Counted from the first letter of the stretch, positions 35,450-44,676 are shown. The stretch is 64,000 nt of DNA from Henriciella marina DSM 19595 (GCF_000376805.1 NZ_AQXT01000002.1:1426001-1490000); one strand, 5' to 3'. Translations and numbers: made by a program. The notes: generated by a model from the letters alone, not told the origin.

Positions 35450-36280
35450 TCATGCCGCTACTTCCACACAGTAAGGCGATATGAACGCCGCGGGCAAGAT
35501 GGCTTGTGGCGCGGGCGGCCGGTAGCCCAGAGAAGAGTGCGGACGCGCGGTGTTGTAATGCCGGCGCCAGGTCTCGATCAGGACTTTCGCCTCCCTGAGA
35601 TCATAGAAGATTTCCCTCGCCAGCAACTCGTCTCTGAGCTTGGAGTTGAAGCTCTCGCAGTATCCATTCTCCCATGGAGAACCCGGCTCGATATAGAGCG
35701 TCCTCACGCCGATCCGGCCAAGCCACTCGCGCAGGGCAGTGGCGATGAACTCGGGGCCATTGTCGGAACGGATATGCTCCGGCGGGCCATGATGCACGAA
35801 CAGTTCGCCCAGCGTGTCGAGGACATCGCGGGAGTTCAGCTTGCGCTCGACGCGGATGGCGAGGCATTCGCGAGTGAACTCATCAATGACGCACAGCATG
35901 CGGAACACCTTGTCGTCATGCGTGCGGTCCTGAACGAAGTCATAGGACCAGACATGCCCCTTGTGCGCAGGGCGAAGCCTCACGCACGAGCCGTCATTCA
36001 GCCAGAGACGGCCGCGTTTCGGTTGTTTCATTGGCACTTTCAGCCCTTCACGCCGCCAGATGCGATAGACGCGCTTCTCGTTCACATGCCAGCCATCCCG
36101 TCTCAGCAAAGCTGTGATCCGGCGATAGCCATACCGGCCAAACCGTTCTGCCAGGGCGATGATGGCCGCTGTCAGCACATCCTCGTCCTGGCGCGGCACG
36201 CGCGGCTTGCGCTGGGTGGAACGATGCTGGCCCATCACGCGGCAAGCCCGGCGCTCTGTTGCGCCGAGTGTCTCTACCAC
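35450..36280 (-). CDS. IS3-family transposase OrfB
   Basis: 276 residues from the first in-frame ATG-type start; in IS3 elements this protein is usually made as an OrfAB fusion by -1 frameshifting, and the frame continues upstream towards orfA. Catalytic core: YDFVQDRTHDDKVFRMLCVI (Asp), HIRSDNGPEFIATALREWL (Asp) and SPWENGYCESFNSKLRDELL (Glu), plus the C-terminal HSSLGYRPPAPQA. All DDE residues are present, so the element could be active. Confidence 0.88.
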   Translation of the reverse strand: MVETLGATERRACRVMGQHRSTQRKPRVPRQDEDVLTAAIIALAERFGRYGYRRITALLRRDGWHVNEKRVYRIWRREGLKVPMKQPKRGRLWLNDGSCVRLRPAHKGHVWSYDFVQDRTHDDKVFRMLCVIDEFTRECLAIRVERKLNSRDVLDTLGELFVHHGPPEHIRSDNGPEFIATALREWLGRIGVRTLYIEPGSPWENGYCESFNSKLRDELLAREIFYDLREAKVLIETWRRHYNTARPHSSLGYRPPAPQAILPAAFISPYCVEVAA

Positions 36281-36312
36281 ATGATCGACCGCTTTGCGCT
36301 TGCGTGAAGGGC

Positions 36313-36588
36313 TTAGAACTTTCCCCGCACGACTTCCTGCAGGATCTGGTTGTCGAGGGTCAGATCAGAGATCGCCCGGCGAAGCCGCGCATTCTCCTTC
36401 TCCATCTCCTTCATCCGTTTGGCCTGGCCGACCTGTAGCCCGCCATACTCCTTGCGCCACCGGTAGTAGGTCTGCTCCGTCACACCGATCGAACGCACCG
36501 CCTGACCCGTCGTCTCACCGCGCGCGAGGCGCACCTCCACCTCCCGCAGCTTCGCAATAATCTCTTCAGGCGTTGATCTCTTGCCCAT
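36313..36588 (-). CDS. IS3-family transposase OrfA
   Basis: 91 residues: helix-turn-helix (TGQAVRSIGVTEQTYYRWRK) followed by a leucine-zipper stretch (KEMEKENARLRRAISDLTLD), the DNA-binding half of IS407-type transposases. It lies just upstream of orfB with a 32-bp gap in frame terms, in which frameshifting would occur. Confidence 0.85.
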   Translation of the reverse strand: MGKRSTPEEIIAKLREVEVRLARGETTGQAVRSIGVTEQTYYRWRKEYGGLQVGQAKRMKEMEKENARLRRAISDLTLDNQILQEVVRGKF

Positions 36589-36846
36589 CTCTAAGCTCCA
36601 TATCTGAAGCCGGAACTAACTCAAATAATGGACCACTTTTCAGGGAGCAGACCAATCCGCCGATGCTTCGAATGCACGCCCGCACCAAGAAATGGGTGTA
36701 ATGGTCTCTTCCAATGGCTCGGCGCAACACTTGCGTGAACAATTTCAAGTCAAACGCGACTACGCAAGTTAGATAGCACCTTTCGACGGGCGCCCCCCCA
36801 GCAAAGGCCCAAAGTTGGTGCTCTCCATCTCGACTGCGATCGAAAT

Positions 36847-37050
36847 TTAGTGCTCATCAGAGAGCAGGCGCTCAGCCGCTTCGAGCCTTAGGACCGCTTT
36901 TTCAATGCGACCATTTAGGGCGGCCAGTCCAGTTGTAATTTCCTGTCTTCCTGACATTGGCGCCTGCGCTGGCAAACCATCATCCAGCGCCCGTTCCAAC
37001 TCCGCTATTGCTTCCACGACTAGTTCACGGATGGGATCTAATTCGTCCAT
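36847..37050 (-). CDS. Small conserved protein divergent from recombinase cassette (older copy)
   Basis: 67 residues from ATG at 37050 (MDELDPIRELVVEAIAELER), running as a helical, charged protein to LEAAERLLSDEH. The ATG is favoured over a longer reading because homology to the counterpart at 44061-44261 starts exactly there. It is divergent from the decayed DUF3489 gene. Function unknown; perhaps a small regulator of the mobility cassette. Here the reading frame is intact, while the cassette it serves is broken; the reverse is true at 44 kb. Confidence 0.55.
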   Translation of the reverse strand: MDELDPIRELVVEAIAELERALDDGLPAQAPMSGRQEITTGLAALNGRIEKAVLRLEAAERLLSDEH

Positions 37051-37227
37051 GCGCGGACCTCGCACCACTTCACGCTCGCAGTCCACGCAGCTTCTTCGCC
37101 CCACTGGACTTGCCGCCCGATCCGAGCGTCGCTGTCTCTGGTAACAAGGTCGCGCTGCCCGGTATCATCCCGGGCTTGTCTCTGTGGGAGCGGATAATGG
37201 CGCCTGCAAATCTACAGTAGACAAGCC

Positions 37228-37463
37228 ATGACTGACCAACACACAATTGACGCTCCGAAAGACGGCACGAAGGAAGCTCGCCTAGTCGAGGCGCTGACCG
37301 GCAAAGGCCAGACGTTGAAGCAGCTATCTCGCTGCTCACTTGGCAACCACACACGGTCCGCGCCGCGATGACCCGACTCCGCAAACGCGGCTACGTCATC
37401 TACCGGATCGCTAAGACCGAGAAATCCGCCGCACGGTTCAAGTTGCGCGGAGACAAGGCGTGA
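37228..37463 (+). pseudogene. DUF3489 gene, frameshifted copy
   Basis: Starts MTDQHTIDAPKDGTKEARLV, nearly identical to the gene at 44440-44676, but a one-base deletion near 37330 shifts the frame in the middle. The C-terminal part (KRGYVIYRIAKTEKSA) is then read in another frame up to the stop at 37463. The family encodes a short winged-helix-like protein next to large serine recombinases. Confidence 0.75.
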
Positions 37464-38044
37464 GCCGGATCGACTTCAAGCGTCATTTGCGAGAGGCGCT
37501 AATCGAGTGCTGGATCGAGACGATCCGTTCAGCGCCCCCTCGCAAGCTCCGTTCGCCCATGATGGCGAAGATCCTGACCTGCGAAGACCAGTGGCACACC
37601 TCTGGCAAACCACGCGCGGCAAATGCAAGAAAGCTCAGACGGCTTGCATCAGCCTCACCCGATACCGCCGCGCCTGGCAGCAACGGCCAACGTAGCGTGC
37701 GAGAATGGAACGGGGTACAGCACACCGTCGGTATTACGGAGGCAGGCTATCTCTGGAATGGCAAGACTTGGCGATCGCTCAGCGCCATCGCCAAGGAGAT
37801 CACAGGGACCAAATGGTCGGGGCCTCGCTTCTTCGGTGTGCAGACACGAAAAAAGTCCGCTGCGTCATTTACACCCGAAAAACCTCTGACGAAGACCTTG
37901 ACCAGGCTTTCAACTCGCTGGACGCGCAGCGTGAGGCCTGCGAGGCCTATATACGCTCGCAGCGCCACGGAGGACGGAAGCTCCTGCCGCAGCACTATGA
38001 TGATGGCGGGATATCCGGTGGGACCATGGATCGCCCTAGCCTAA
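37460..38044 (+). pseudogene. DUF2924 gene, stop codon lost
   Basis: From GTG at 37460 (overlapping the DUF3489 stop as GTGA) it matches the intact DUF2924 gene 44673-45062 through KILTCEDQW, REWNGVQHTVGITEAGYLWN and IAKEITGTKWSGPRFFGVQT. The ATGA that should end it and start the recombinase has become ACGA at 37846, so this frame runs on to 38044. The core is intact but the cassette is not functional as built. Confidence 0.7.
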
Positions 38045-38160
38045 GGGCCCTGCTCGCTGAACTCAAGGCCGGCAGCATTGACATGGTCGTAGTATGCAAG
38101 ATCGACCAGCTCACGCTCACTCACCGACTTTGCTCGGTTGTCCGAACTGATTTCGCTTGA
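37846..38160 (+). pseudogene. Large serine recombinase, truncated relic
   Basis: Homologous to the N-terminal resolvase domain of 45059-46564: KKVRCVIYTRKTSDEDLDQA, YDDGGISGGTMDRPSLRALL, then LKAGSIDMVVVCKIDQLT, where similarity ends in a frameshift and stop. The start codon is ACG instead of ATG. The recombinase and zinc/coiled-coil domains are missing. After the frameshift another frame continues SLTDFARLSELISLELPAEE, possibly the scar of a deletion. Confidence 0.8.
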
Positions 38161-38432
38161 GCTACCCGCCGAAGAGGATTTGCGGCTGCGCACGATCGCG
38201 CACGATCGCGCGCGAGCAAGCCGTTCTGTCCTTCTTTCCAACAGCGGAGTCCGCAACGATTTCACGGTCCGCGGCTCCTCGAAGTCGAAATCATCGCCGT
38301 GTATTGGTGATGCAAGGTCGATGTTTATGCGCCCAATCCTTGCCGAAGCCGCGAGAACGAAGCAAAAACACTGACGGTGGCCACTCTGGCAATTCGTCTT
38401 GTACTTCCGATCGATAAAAGGGGACTCAATGC
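38161..38432. other. Intergenic region between recombinase relic and HEPN gene
   Basis: About 270 bp without a recognised gene. It holds an exact tandem duplication of CACGATCGCG (38191-38200 and 38201-38210) and must carry the promoter of the two-gene NTPase unit. An AAGGGG ribosome site precedes the ATG at 38433. Confidence 0.4.
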
Positions 38433-39320
38433 ATGGCCAAGGCGGCAACACAACAGGCAGCTGGCCTTGCCTATCATGGATTGAGCGGGGTCACGCGGCC
38501 TTGCGAGGAAGCGGTTCTTGAAGCGCTCCAGCGAGAAACCAGGATAGAACGCGCGCGGATCTTGTCCTTTCGAGAGCAGCACGGACTGTTGCTGATTAAC
38601 GCCGTCGGAGATGGTCTTGTCATTAGACCGGGATTTGCGTCCGGCTATAGCGGGGAGGGGCCTTCTGGGCTGTCCAAAGCGATTGCCATGCTAAGCGCAC
38701 ATGAGGTGCAGATTGACGAGGTGGATCTGACACCGGCGGAGTTTCAGCGGCTGGATGACTCTGTCCTCACCGAATCGGATCTGCAAGACCTAGCCGCGCG
38801 GCGGGCCGTGCGTATTGGTCAATATCAGGATTATATGTTCAGGGGCGATTGGGACGACGCCCGCGCGGGTCGTTTGTGGTCACACTATCCTGCCCGCCTG
38901 CCATTAGCCGCATTGGCGCCTGGGCTGATTGACCTTGTTCTGGAGTTCGACACGCGGCCGGGACACGCCTTGCATTTGGGATACATCAGGCTTGAAGACC
39001 GACTGCGGAAACTGACATGCACAAGACTTTCGGGTACTCGGCTTGTCGATGCCGCTTTTTCTCCAAAACACGCCTTGTTGAAGTTGAGCGGCCGGGAGGA
39101 TCCCGGTGAGCAAGCCGGGCTTGAGTTCCTGTTCCGTGGCGTGCTTCAGCTACACAGAAATCCCCATGCCCATAGCGAGCTCAATCGGTCGCCGGTTGAA
39201 GCTGTGAGCGAGTTCCTGGTGCTCAATCATCTGTTTCGCCTTCTTGATGCAGTTGAAGTGGCCAATGGCAAGGCCGGTAAGGACCCATCCGATGAAGGGA
39301 GCGGGCTTGGCACTGGCTGA
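38433..39320 (+). CDS. Ymh/HEPN-like domain protein, partner of the NACHT NTPase
   Basis: 295 residues. The C-terminal half (about 170-275) resembles the Ymh (TIGR02391/PF09509-type) domain: a helix, FSPKHALLKLSG, FLFRGVLQLHRNPHAHSELN and a final helix FLVLNHLFRLLDAVE. R242-N-P-H-A-H247 fits the R-x4-H (RN...H) active-site motif of HEPN ribonucleases, a fold to which Ymh-type domains have been related. The N-terminal half has a glycine-rich PGFASGYSGEGPSGLSKAIA segment (about 66-85) and is unassigned. Its 3' end overlaps the start of the NTPase gene (29 bases), so they are coupled. Likely RNA-cleaving effector or sensor partner; function is inference. Confidence 0.65.
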   Translation: MAKAATQQAAGLAYHGLSGVTRPCEEAVLEALQRETRIERARILSFREQHGLLLINAVGDGLVIRPGFASGYSGEGPSGLSKAIAMLSAHEVQIDEVDLTPAEFQRLDDSVLTESDLQDLAARRAVRIGQYQDYMFRGDWDDARAGRLWSHYPARLPLAALAPGLIDLVLEFDTRPGHALHLGYIRLEDRLRKLTCTRLSGTRLVDAAFSPKHALLKLSGREDPGEQAGLEFLFRGVLQLHRNPHAHSELNRSPVEAVSEFLVLNHLFRLLDAVEVANGKAGKDPSDEGSGLGTG

Positions 39321-42300
39321 ACTCCTGATCTCTGGCGGGGGCGGCTGGGCCATTGGCAAAGCGGCCGACGCACTGAGCGCACCACTCGAGGGCCTTGCTG
39401 AAGACATCAATGTGCGTTTTGCCATTTCAGCGGCCCTGGAGCGAAGTGCTGCACGTCTAGATGAGGTGTTCGGCGAACGCGAGCAGGCCGACCTGACGGA
39501 CATGTTGCGCGGCCAGCACGCGCTCGTTTTCACGCTGATCCTAGAGCGGCTTAAACGCGCACCGGCGTCTGATCTCATGCGGGGCGGACTATCGGCAGAA
39601 CTCGCGCAAGTCTTAAGGGCCGGAAACGGTCAAGCCCGAGATGCCCTGCGAAAGCTCGCGGATCTGATTGACAGTGAGCTTTGGGCGAAGCCGCCTTTGG
39701 CCGCGTATCGTCAGAAACTTAGCGAATATGTAAATGAACAGCGGCTTGGCCATTTGCTTGAGCGACTGGCGCCGGACATGTCTGCCGCAGCGATTGCCGC
39801 GCGGGTGAGATTTGCCGCGCGGTCCGATATCACAAGACGGCTGAGCAGGGTTCACACGACACGTCTTGTTTTGCCGCGACGCGTGAGCGAACTGAATGAC
39901 GAGGACAGTGCGCCTGGCCCGCTGACCGCGCTGGCGGAGCGTTTGACACCAGGTTGGCGCGGCGCCCTGATCGATCAGGGCGGCGCTGGAAAGACCATTG
40001 CGCTGCTCACAATTGGCGAGGCCGTGTTCAGCAGGTTCGATGAAGCGGCTGCGGTCTATGTACCGATGGCGGAGGCGGCGACGCACGGTTCGGTAATTTC
40101 GGCCCTCTTGCAGCGCGATGCGCTGATCGCCGAAAACATCTCGCAGGCGGATCTGGCCGCACAGGCTCGGGCCGGGAGATTGACGTTTCTGCTGGATGGT
40201 TGGAATGAGTTGTCGGTTGACGAGCGGCGCCAAGCCCGGTCTGCGATCGAAGCCTTCCACGGCGAATATCCGGATGCACCGCTTCTTTTTGCAACGCGGC
40301 CATACTGGTCAACCTTGCCAACGACGATCAGCGCGAGCTTTGCTCTCGACCGGATCACCTTCGATGACCAGGCGCGCTTTATTGAAAGCGTTGGTGGTGT
40401 TGCAGGCCTTCAAGCGCATACTCGTACGCGCGATCACCGCCCGCTGCGCGAGCTCCTCGGCATACCGTTTTTCCTGAATCTGTTCGCTCGTCTGGAATGG
40501 CAGGCAAGCGATGGCGACCTGCCGGAAAACAGTGTCCAGCTTGTCTCTCGTTTCGTCGAGGGCGAATTTGGCCGTCCGGCCTATCTTGATCCGCCGCCGG
40601 GCGGGTCGGCAGAGTTCGTGCGTGGTCTGCTCATGGAATTGGCGGTTCGCATGGCCGGGTCCGGTACAGTTGAACTGCACATCAAAGCGGCGAGCGCCGT
40701 CATTGCTGCACGCCTGAAGGCCGCTGGCCATGTCCACAACGCCGCCGAGTGCGAGCGCGCTCTTCAGCGCCTTTCACAGCAATCTCTCATCCAGGTTGCA
40801 GGTGAGGGCAGAGCGAGGCGGTTTGTCTTCGATCACCAACTGCTCCAGGATTGGTTCGCTTCGTTTCACGTACGGGATGCTATTGTCGCTTGTGCCAACG
40901 ACACGGCTTTGCCGTCGCCCGCCGCAGCTGAATTCGGCAATGCGAGAAGCTGGGAAGGGGCGGTTGAAATCGCGGTGGAGGCGCTCGGCCAATCTGGCCC
41001 AATTGATCCGGGCCTGCGCCGGTTTCTGATGGAACTTTGGGGAATGGATCCCGAATTTGCGGCGAAGATGATGTCTCGGCTGAGTGACGCCGCTTGGGAC
41101 GGGATACGCGACGATGTGCAGCGCTTTGTTCGTGCTTGGCGCAGGAAAGATCCAGGTGTGGAGGTTTTATCCTTCATGGTGGGCACCGGGCGCTCCGAGT
41201 TCGCAGAGACGATATTCGAAGACCTCGCTTCGGAAAAGGAGAGGCGCCGCGAGCGCCAGTTAACCCGACGGGGTGGATTTCACCCGGATGTGCTTGGACC
41301 AGACTGGAGCGCCAAGGCCGAAGGGCTTTCCAGATCCCAGCGCCGGATACTGGTCCATGATCTGGCCTATTCCGGCGGTGATCGCGGACTGGATATGGCG
41401 ATTGAGCTTAGCGCCGGGGACACCGAGACTGATCATCTTGGCTTCGTCCTCGATGAAATCCACTACCTCGGCCGGAAAGACAAATCGACCGCGCTGTTCG
41501 CGGCCATGACTGAAGCCTCGGCTGACAAATGGGCGCTTGACGAGAGATACAGGGAGATTGCGGCGGAACACGACCCTGAGCGCTATCGGGCAACGCTCAA
41601 GCGGATTATTAAGAAGGGGCCGAACACAACCGGCGGCGTACACGCCCGAATGATCCTTTGTGAGCTTGATGGCGAGCTTTTTCCCGCGGACCTGATTGAG
41701 GCCGGGCTCGCTCTAGATGATCAGAGCAAGGATAATCGCCACTGGCATTTGCACAGGTTTTCCGAAGATGCCCCTAGCGCGCTTTCAGACGTGCTCCTGG
41801 AGCACATGAAAACTGGCAAGGTGCTCTACAGGCTGCATGAGTATGTCACCAAAGTGAATCCAGCCCAGGCTGACGACATTCTGTCGTTCTTGCTCGACGA
41901 TAGGCGGGAGCGTCACGACGGGCTTGGGATGGCGACGCATCTCAAACCGGGACAGTTACGCTGTGTCCTCACCGAGGCCTTGCAGATTTGCCGCACACTT
42001 GAGGGTGCAGATCGTTATGCCATGCGCGACGAGCGCAGCCGGCTTGCGCGCCTGATGGATGTGCTCAAGAATTCCGATAACACGCGCCTTATTCAGATTC
42101 TTATTAACTCGCCCGCGAAAAACCGGTCCGAAGTGGTCTTGCTGATGAAGCTCGTGACTGGCTGGAAGGGCGCGGACCATCATGATGAGAGAGGTCTGAG
42201 CCCGACGGGCCTCGCATCGCTGGGCTTGCACAGTGCAATCGATCGGTGGTGTCGATTGCTATTGGCGGTGCCGGACAAAAGCAGCGACGATCTGCAATTG

Positions 42301-43797
42301 GCCTTACGGGCACTGGCTGTTCCCGGCCGTGTTTCAGCATTGAAACGCATGCATGAAGTGCATGAAGCTGAACTCCTGCAGTATGAGCAGGAGCATGCTG
42401 ACAACCCGAGTCGGCTGAGGCTACGGGGCGGCTATCCAGGGGACTATCGTCGCCGGGAGCCATTTATGCGCCATGGTTGGCCGGAGGCGAAGGCGCTGTT
42501 GCTGGGCTATATTGGCGATGAACGATTTGAGCTCGGCGCGGCGATAGCGCTTCGCAAATTCGCTCCTTTTGTCGCGGCCGATGTTCAGGGCAAGGGGCTC
42601 TTTCCAAACGATCGCAGTCATGAGCTGAAACGGGAGCGCCGGGCGGTCTGTCTGGAGCGGGGACCTTCAGCATCGTGTCATCACATTGCAGCCCGTATCC
42701 TCGATCGTGTTGCTGAGATTGATCTTGATGCTAAGGATGGCTGGGCGCGGGCGCGCAGTCTGGCTGCCTCTGCGGCCTGGATGGATTGTGGCCCGCGCCT
42801 GGCGGAGGTGATCGATCTCATTCGACGCGATCCCGAGCCGGTCAAGTCCCTGGCGATACTTGAGGCGCTGGCCGAGACCGGCCAGCCGCTCAAAGCGGAC
42901 TGGATCCTGCCAGGTCTTGCAGCGGCAGAGGCTGAGTATTTTGCGCAGACCTGGCGTTCCGAGAACGATTTTTACATCCTTCGCCCATGGCTCGACCTCC
43001 TGGCGCGATCAGACACGCCGCTTGAGCTCATCGCCAGAAAAGCCAAGCACCCCCGCGAGGTTCACCAATGGCAGGCAGGCGATTTCATCTCGCTGCTCAT
43101 GCTGGAAGACGCTGATGCGATGGTTGACGCCATCGAAGCCCTGCATGCTGAATGCCGTCTCGGCCATGGTGACTATGATCGCATCCGCGCGCTCTTTCGC
43201 GTCGGGTCGGACCGAGCGCTCAGTCTGCTTTTGGATGATGTTCTTGAAGGGCGATATCAAGACTTGCTTCATTTCGGGTTTCATGGGCCCAATGCCATTG
43301 CCGATATGCTCGAACGCGAGCCGGACAAGCTAAAGGCGGCCGTCGCAAAAGCTGCGTCAAATGATAATGCGCGGGGAAATGCAGCGTATCGTTTGGGCAG
43401 TCTTTGCCGGGGGGCACAAACCGCCAAACTGTTCGAGATAGCGTTGGAAGAGAGCCGCAGTGGGTCCGAAGCTATGATATGGCGTGTTTTAGCGGAGCAT
43501 ATGTTGGAAGGACAGTGCACAAGATACGAGCCGCTCGGCCCTGGCAGCTATAAGCTTCACCAAAAGTCTGTCGGCGAGTTGCGGCAAAGCCTCTTTTCCT
43601 GGGTTTTGGCGGAACCCGAGGAGCCTTTCTGGCGGAAGCTGCTTGCCGGCGTCGATGATCTGGTTTCGCAACATGGCGGACATCCCGATGATCCGCGTCA
43701 CCCCGATGTCGTCACGGGGGTACCTTATCCGGATTTTGAGCCCGATATCTGGGCCAAGGTGCGTATTTTGGAGAACCCTCCGAGCCATTTTGACTAG
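39292..43797 (+). CDS. NACHT/STAND-type NTPase with long helical C terminus
   Basis: 1501 residues from ATG at 39292 (MKGAGLALAELLISGGGG), chosen because AAGGA lies eight bases upstream; ATGs at 39244-39265 give a slightly longer protein. About 220 N-terminal helical residues, then Walker A GALIDQGGAGKTIALL (about 225-240), Walker B TFLLDGWNEL (about 297-306), sensor-like PLLFATRPYW (about 329-338), and RRFVFDHQLLQDWFASFHVR (about 510-530), the end-of-module motif of NACHT-type proteins. The remaining about 950 residues look like an alpha-solenoid, a ligand-sensing array in STAND proteins. No nuclease, TIR or protease domain is recognised in it. Coupled to the HEPN-like gene. Confidence 0.8.
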   Translation: MKGAGLALAELLISGGGGWAIGKAADALSAPLEGLAEDINVRFAISAALERSAARLDEVFGEREQADLTDMLRGQHALVFTLILERLKRAPASDLMRGGLSAELAQVLRAGNGQARDALRKLADLIDSELWAKPPLAAYRQKLSEYVNEQRLGHLLERLAPDMSAAAIAARVRFAARSDITRRLSRVHTTRLVLPRRVSELNDEDSAPGPLTALAERLTPGWRGALIDQGGAGKTIALLTIGEAVFSRFDEAAAVYVPMAEAATHGSVISALLQRDALIAENISQADLAAQARAGRLTFLLDGWNELSVDERRQARSAIEAFHGEYPDAPLLFATRPYWSTLPTTISASFALDRITFDDQARFIESVGGVAGLQAHTRTRDHRPLRELLGIPFFLNLFARLEWQASDGDLPENSVQLVSRFVEGEFGRPAYLDPPPGGSAEFVRGLLMELAVRMAGSGTVELHIKAASAVIAARLKAAGHVHNAAECERALQRLSQQSLIQVAGEGRARRFVFDHQLLQDWFASFHVRDAIVACANDTALPSPAAAEFGNARSWEGAVEIAVEALGQSGPIDPGLRRFLMELWGMDPEFAAKMMSRLSDAAWDGIRDDVQRFVRAWRRKDPGVEVLSFMVGTGRSEFAETIFEDLASEKERRRERQLTRRGGFHPDVLGPDWSAKAEGLSRSQRRILVHDLAYSGGDRGLDMAIELSAGDTETDHLGFVLDEIHYLGRKDKSTALFAAMTEASADKWALDERYREIAAEHDPERYRATLKRIIKKGPNTTGGVHARMILCELDGELFPADLIEAGLALDDQSKDNRHWHLHRFSEDAPSALSDVLLEHMKTGKVLYRLHEYVTKVNPAQADDILSFLLDDRRERHDGLGMATHLKPGQLRCVLTEALQICRTLEGADRYAMRDERSRLARLMDVLKNSDNTRLIQILINSPAKNRSEVVLLMKLVTGWKGADHHDERGLSPTGLASLGLHSAIDRWCRLLLAVPDKSSDDLQLALRALAVPGRVSALKRMHEVHEAELLQYEQEHADNPSRLRLRGGYPGDYRRREPFMRHGWPEAKALLLGYIGDERFELGAAIALRKFAPFVAADVQGKGLFPNDRSHELKRERRAVCLERGPSASCHHIAARILDRVAEIDLDAKDGWARARSLAASAAWMDCGPRLAEVIDLIRRDPEPVKSLAILEALAETGQPLKADWILPGLAAAEAEYFAQTWRSENDFYILRPWLDLLARSDTPLELIARKAKHPREVHQWQAGDFISLLMLEDADAMVDAIEALHAECRLGHGDYDRIRALFRVGSDRALSLLLDDVLEGRYQDLLHFGFHGPNAIADMLEREPDKLKAAVAKAASNDNARGNAAYRLGSLCRGAQTAKLFEIALEESRSGSEAMIWRVLAEHMLEGQCTRYEPLGPGSYKLHQKSVGELRQSLFSWVLAEPEEPFWRKLLAGVDDLVSQHGGHPDDPRHPDVVTGVPYPDFEPDIWAKVRILENPPSHFD

Positions 43798-44060
43798 GAG
43801 GGTTACGGCAACAATCACATGCATAATATGATGGGTGCTTTGTCGGTGTGCGCAAATAGCTGGTGAATGGTGGGATACCGAGTGCGAGTGTTGTTCCAAG
43901 TAAATTTACCCGCATTTCTTGCGCAGGCTGACTCGGCAATCGTTATAAACTGACTGGCTGAATTGAAGCGTGGCCGCCATTCAATCTACAACATAAGTCT
44001 GGAAGGGTTTGGCCCGAAGCGTACAAACTGCTCCTTTACGAGAATGCTCGATAGCGGGAT
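43798..44060. other. Intergenic region behind NTPase gene
   Basis: About 260 bp without a recognised gene between the NTPase stop and the small-gene relic. No strong stem-loop with T run was found. Sequence is more AT-rich than the flanking genes. Confidence 0.35.
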
Positions 44061-44261
44061 TCAGCTGATTTCGGATAGGCGGACTTCAGCGTGTTCAACT
44101 TTTCTGGTGGCAGATTCAATCCGCGCTCGCAATGCCGCCCACCCAACCTTAATTTCCTGCCCTTTAGCGCTCGGTGCCCGAGCTGGCAGACCATCAATCA
44201 GCGCCTGTTCCAGCTCTACCATCGCCTAAACAAATTTGCGAACAGGATCTAGCTCGTCCAT
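44061..44261 (-). pseudogene. Small gene divergent from recombinase cassette, with in-frame stop
   Basis: Read on the minus strand from ATG at 44261: MDELDPVRKFV, then a TAG at 44228-44226, then AMVELEQALIDGLPARAPSA and on to VRLSEIS and a stop at 44061. Same length and clear similarity to the intact 67-residue gene at 36847-37050. One premature stop and possible loss of function; read-through or sequencing error are alternatives. Confidence 0.6.
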
Positions 44262-44439
44262 TTCGGACACATTCCGCGACCTCACGTCACCAGTCTACGC
44301 AGCTTTTTCGACAGCCGCTGGACTTTGCCCGCATTCGGAGCATTGCTGTCTTCGACAATTTAAAGCGCGGCCCGGTATCGGCCCGGGCTTGTCTCAGTGG
44401 GAGCGGATGATCGCCCCTACAATCGAAAGGAGACAAGCC

Positions 44440-44676
44440 ATGACTGACCAACACACAATCGACGCTCCTAAAGACGGCACCAAGGAAGCCCGCCTAGTCG
44501 ACGGCCTGACCGGCAAGGGCCAGACGCTGAAGCAACTTTCGGCCCTACTGACTTGGCAGCCACACACGGTCCGCGCCGCCATGACCCGGCTGCGCAAGCG
44601 CGGTTATGTTATCGACAGGGTCGCAAAGACCGAGAAGTCCGCTGCCCGCTTCAAGCTGCGTGGAGACAAGACGTGA
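44440..44676 (+). CDS. DUF3489 protein of serine-recombinase cassette
   Basis: 78 residues from ATG at 44440, with AAAGGAG just upstream. The N-terminal MTDQHTIDAPKDGTKEARLV is followed by a winged-helix-like fold (TLKQLSALLTWQPHTVRAAM, RLRKRGYVIDRVAKTEKSAA). DUF3489 genes regularly precede DUF2924 and a large serine recombinase in alphaproteobacterial islands; it may be a DNA-binding regulator or directionality factor. Overlaps the next gene as GTGA. Confidence 0.8.
   Translation: MTDQHTIDAPKDGTKEARLVDGLTGKGQTLKQLSALLTWQPHTVRAAMTRLRKRGYVIDRVAKTEKSAARFKLRGDKT

Larger units (their letters stand above)
35404..36655 (-). mobile_element. IS3-family (IS407-like) insertion sequence
   Basis: About 1.25 kb with orfA and orfB on the minus strand. 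The outer ends share TTGGTC (35404-35409 and the complement of 36650-36655), so the boundaries are approximate; the length is right for the IS407 group. It has inserted into an older IS3-family element (34901-35396). Confidence 0.55.

Noticed and set aside
38138-38374. Possible gene continuing the recombinase relic
   Set aside because: It begins as recombinase homology after a frameshift, then shows no recognisable product and a tandem 10-bp repeat.
39244-39291. Longer start for the NACHT-type gene
   Set aside because: ATG codons at 39244-39265 lack a good ribosome site; AAGGA before 39292 fits better.
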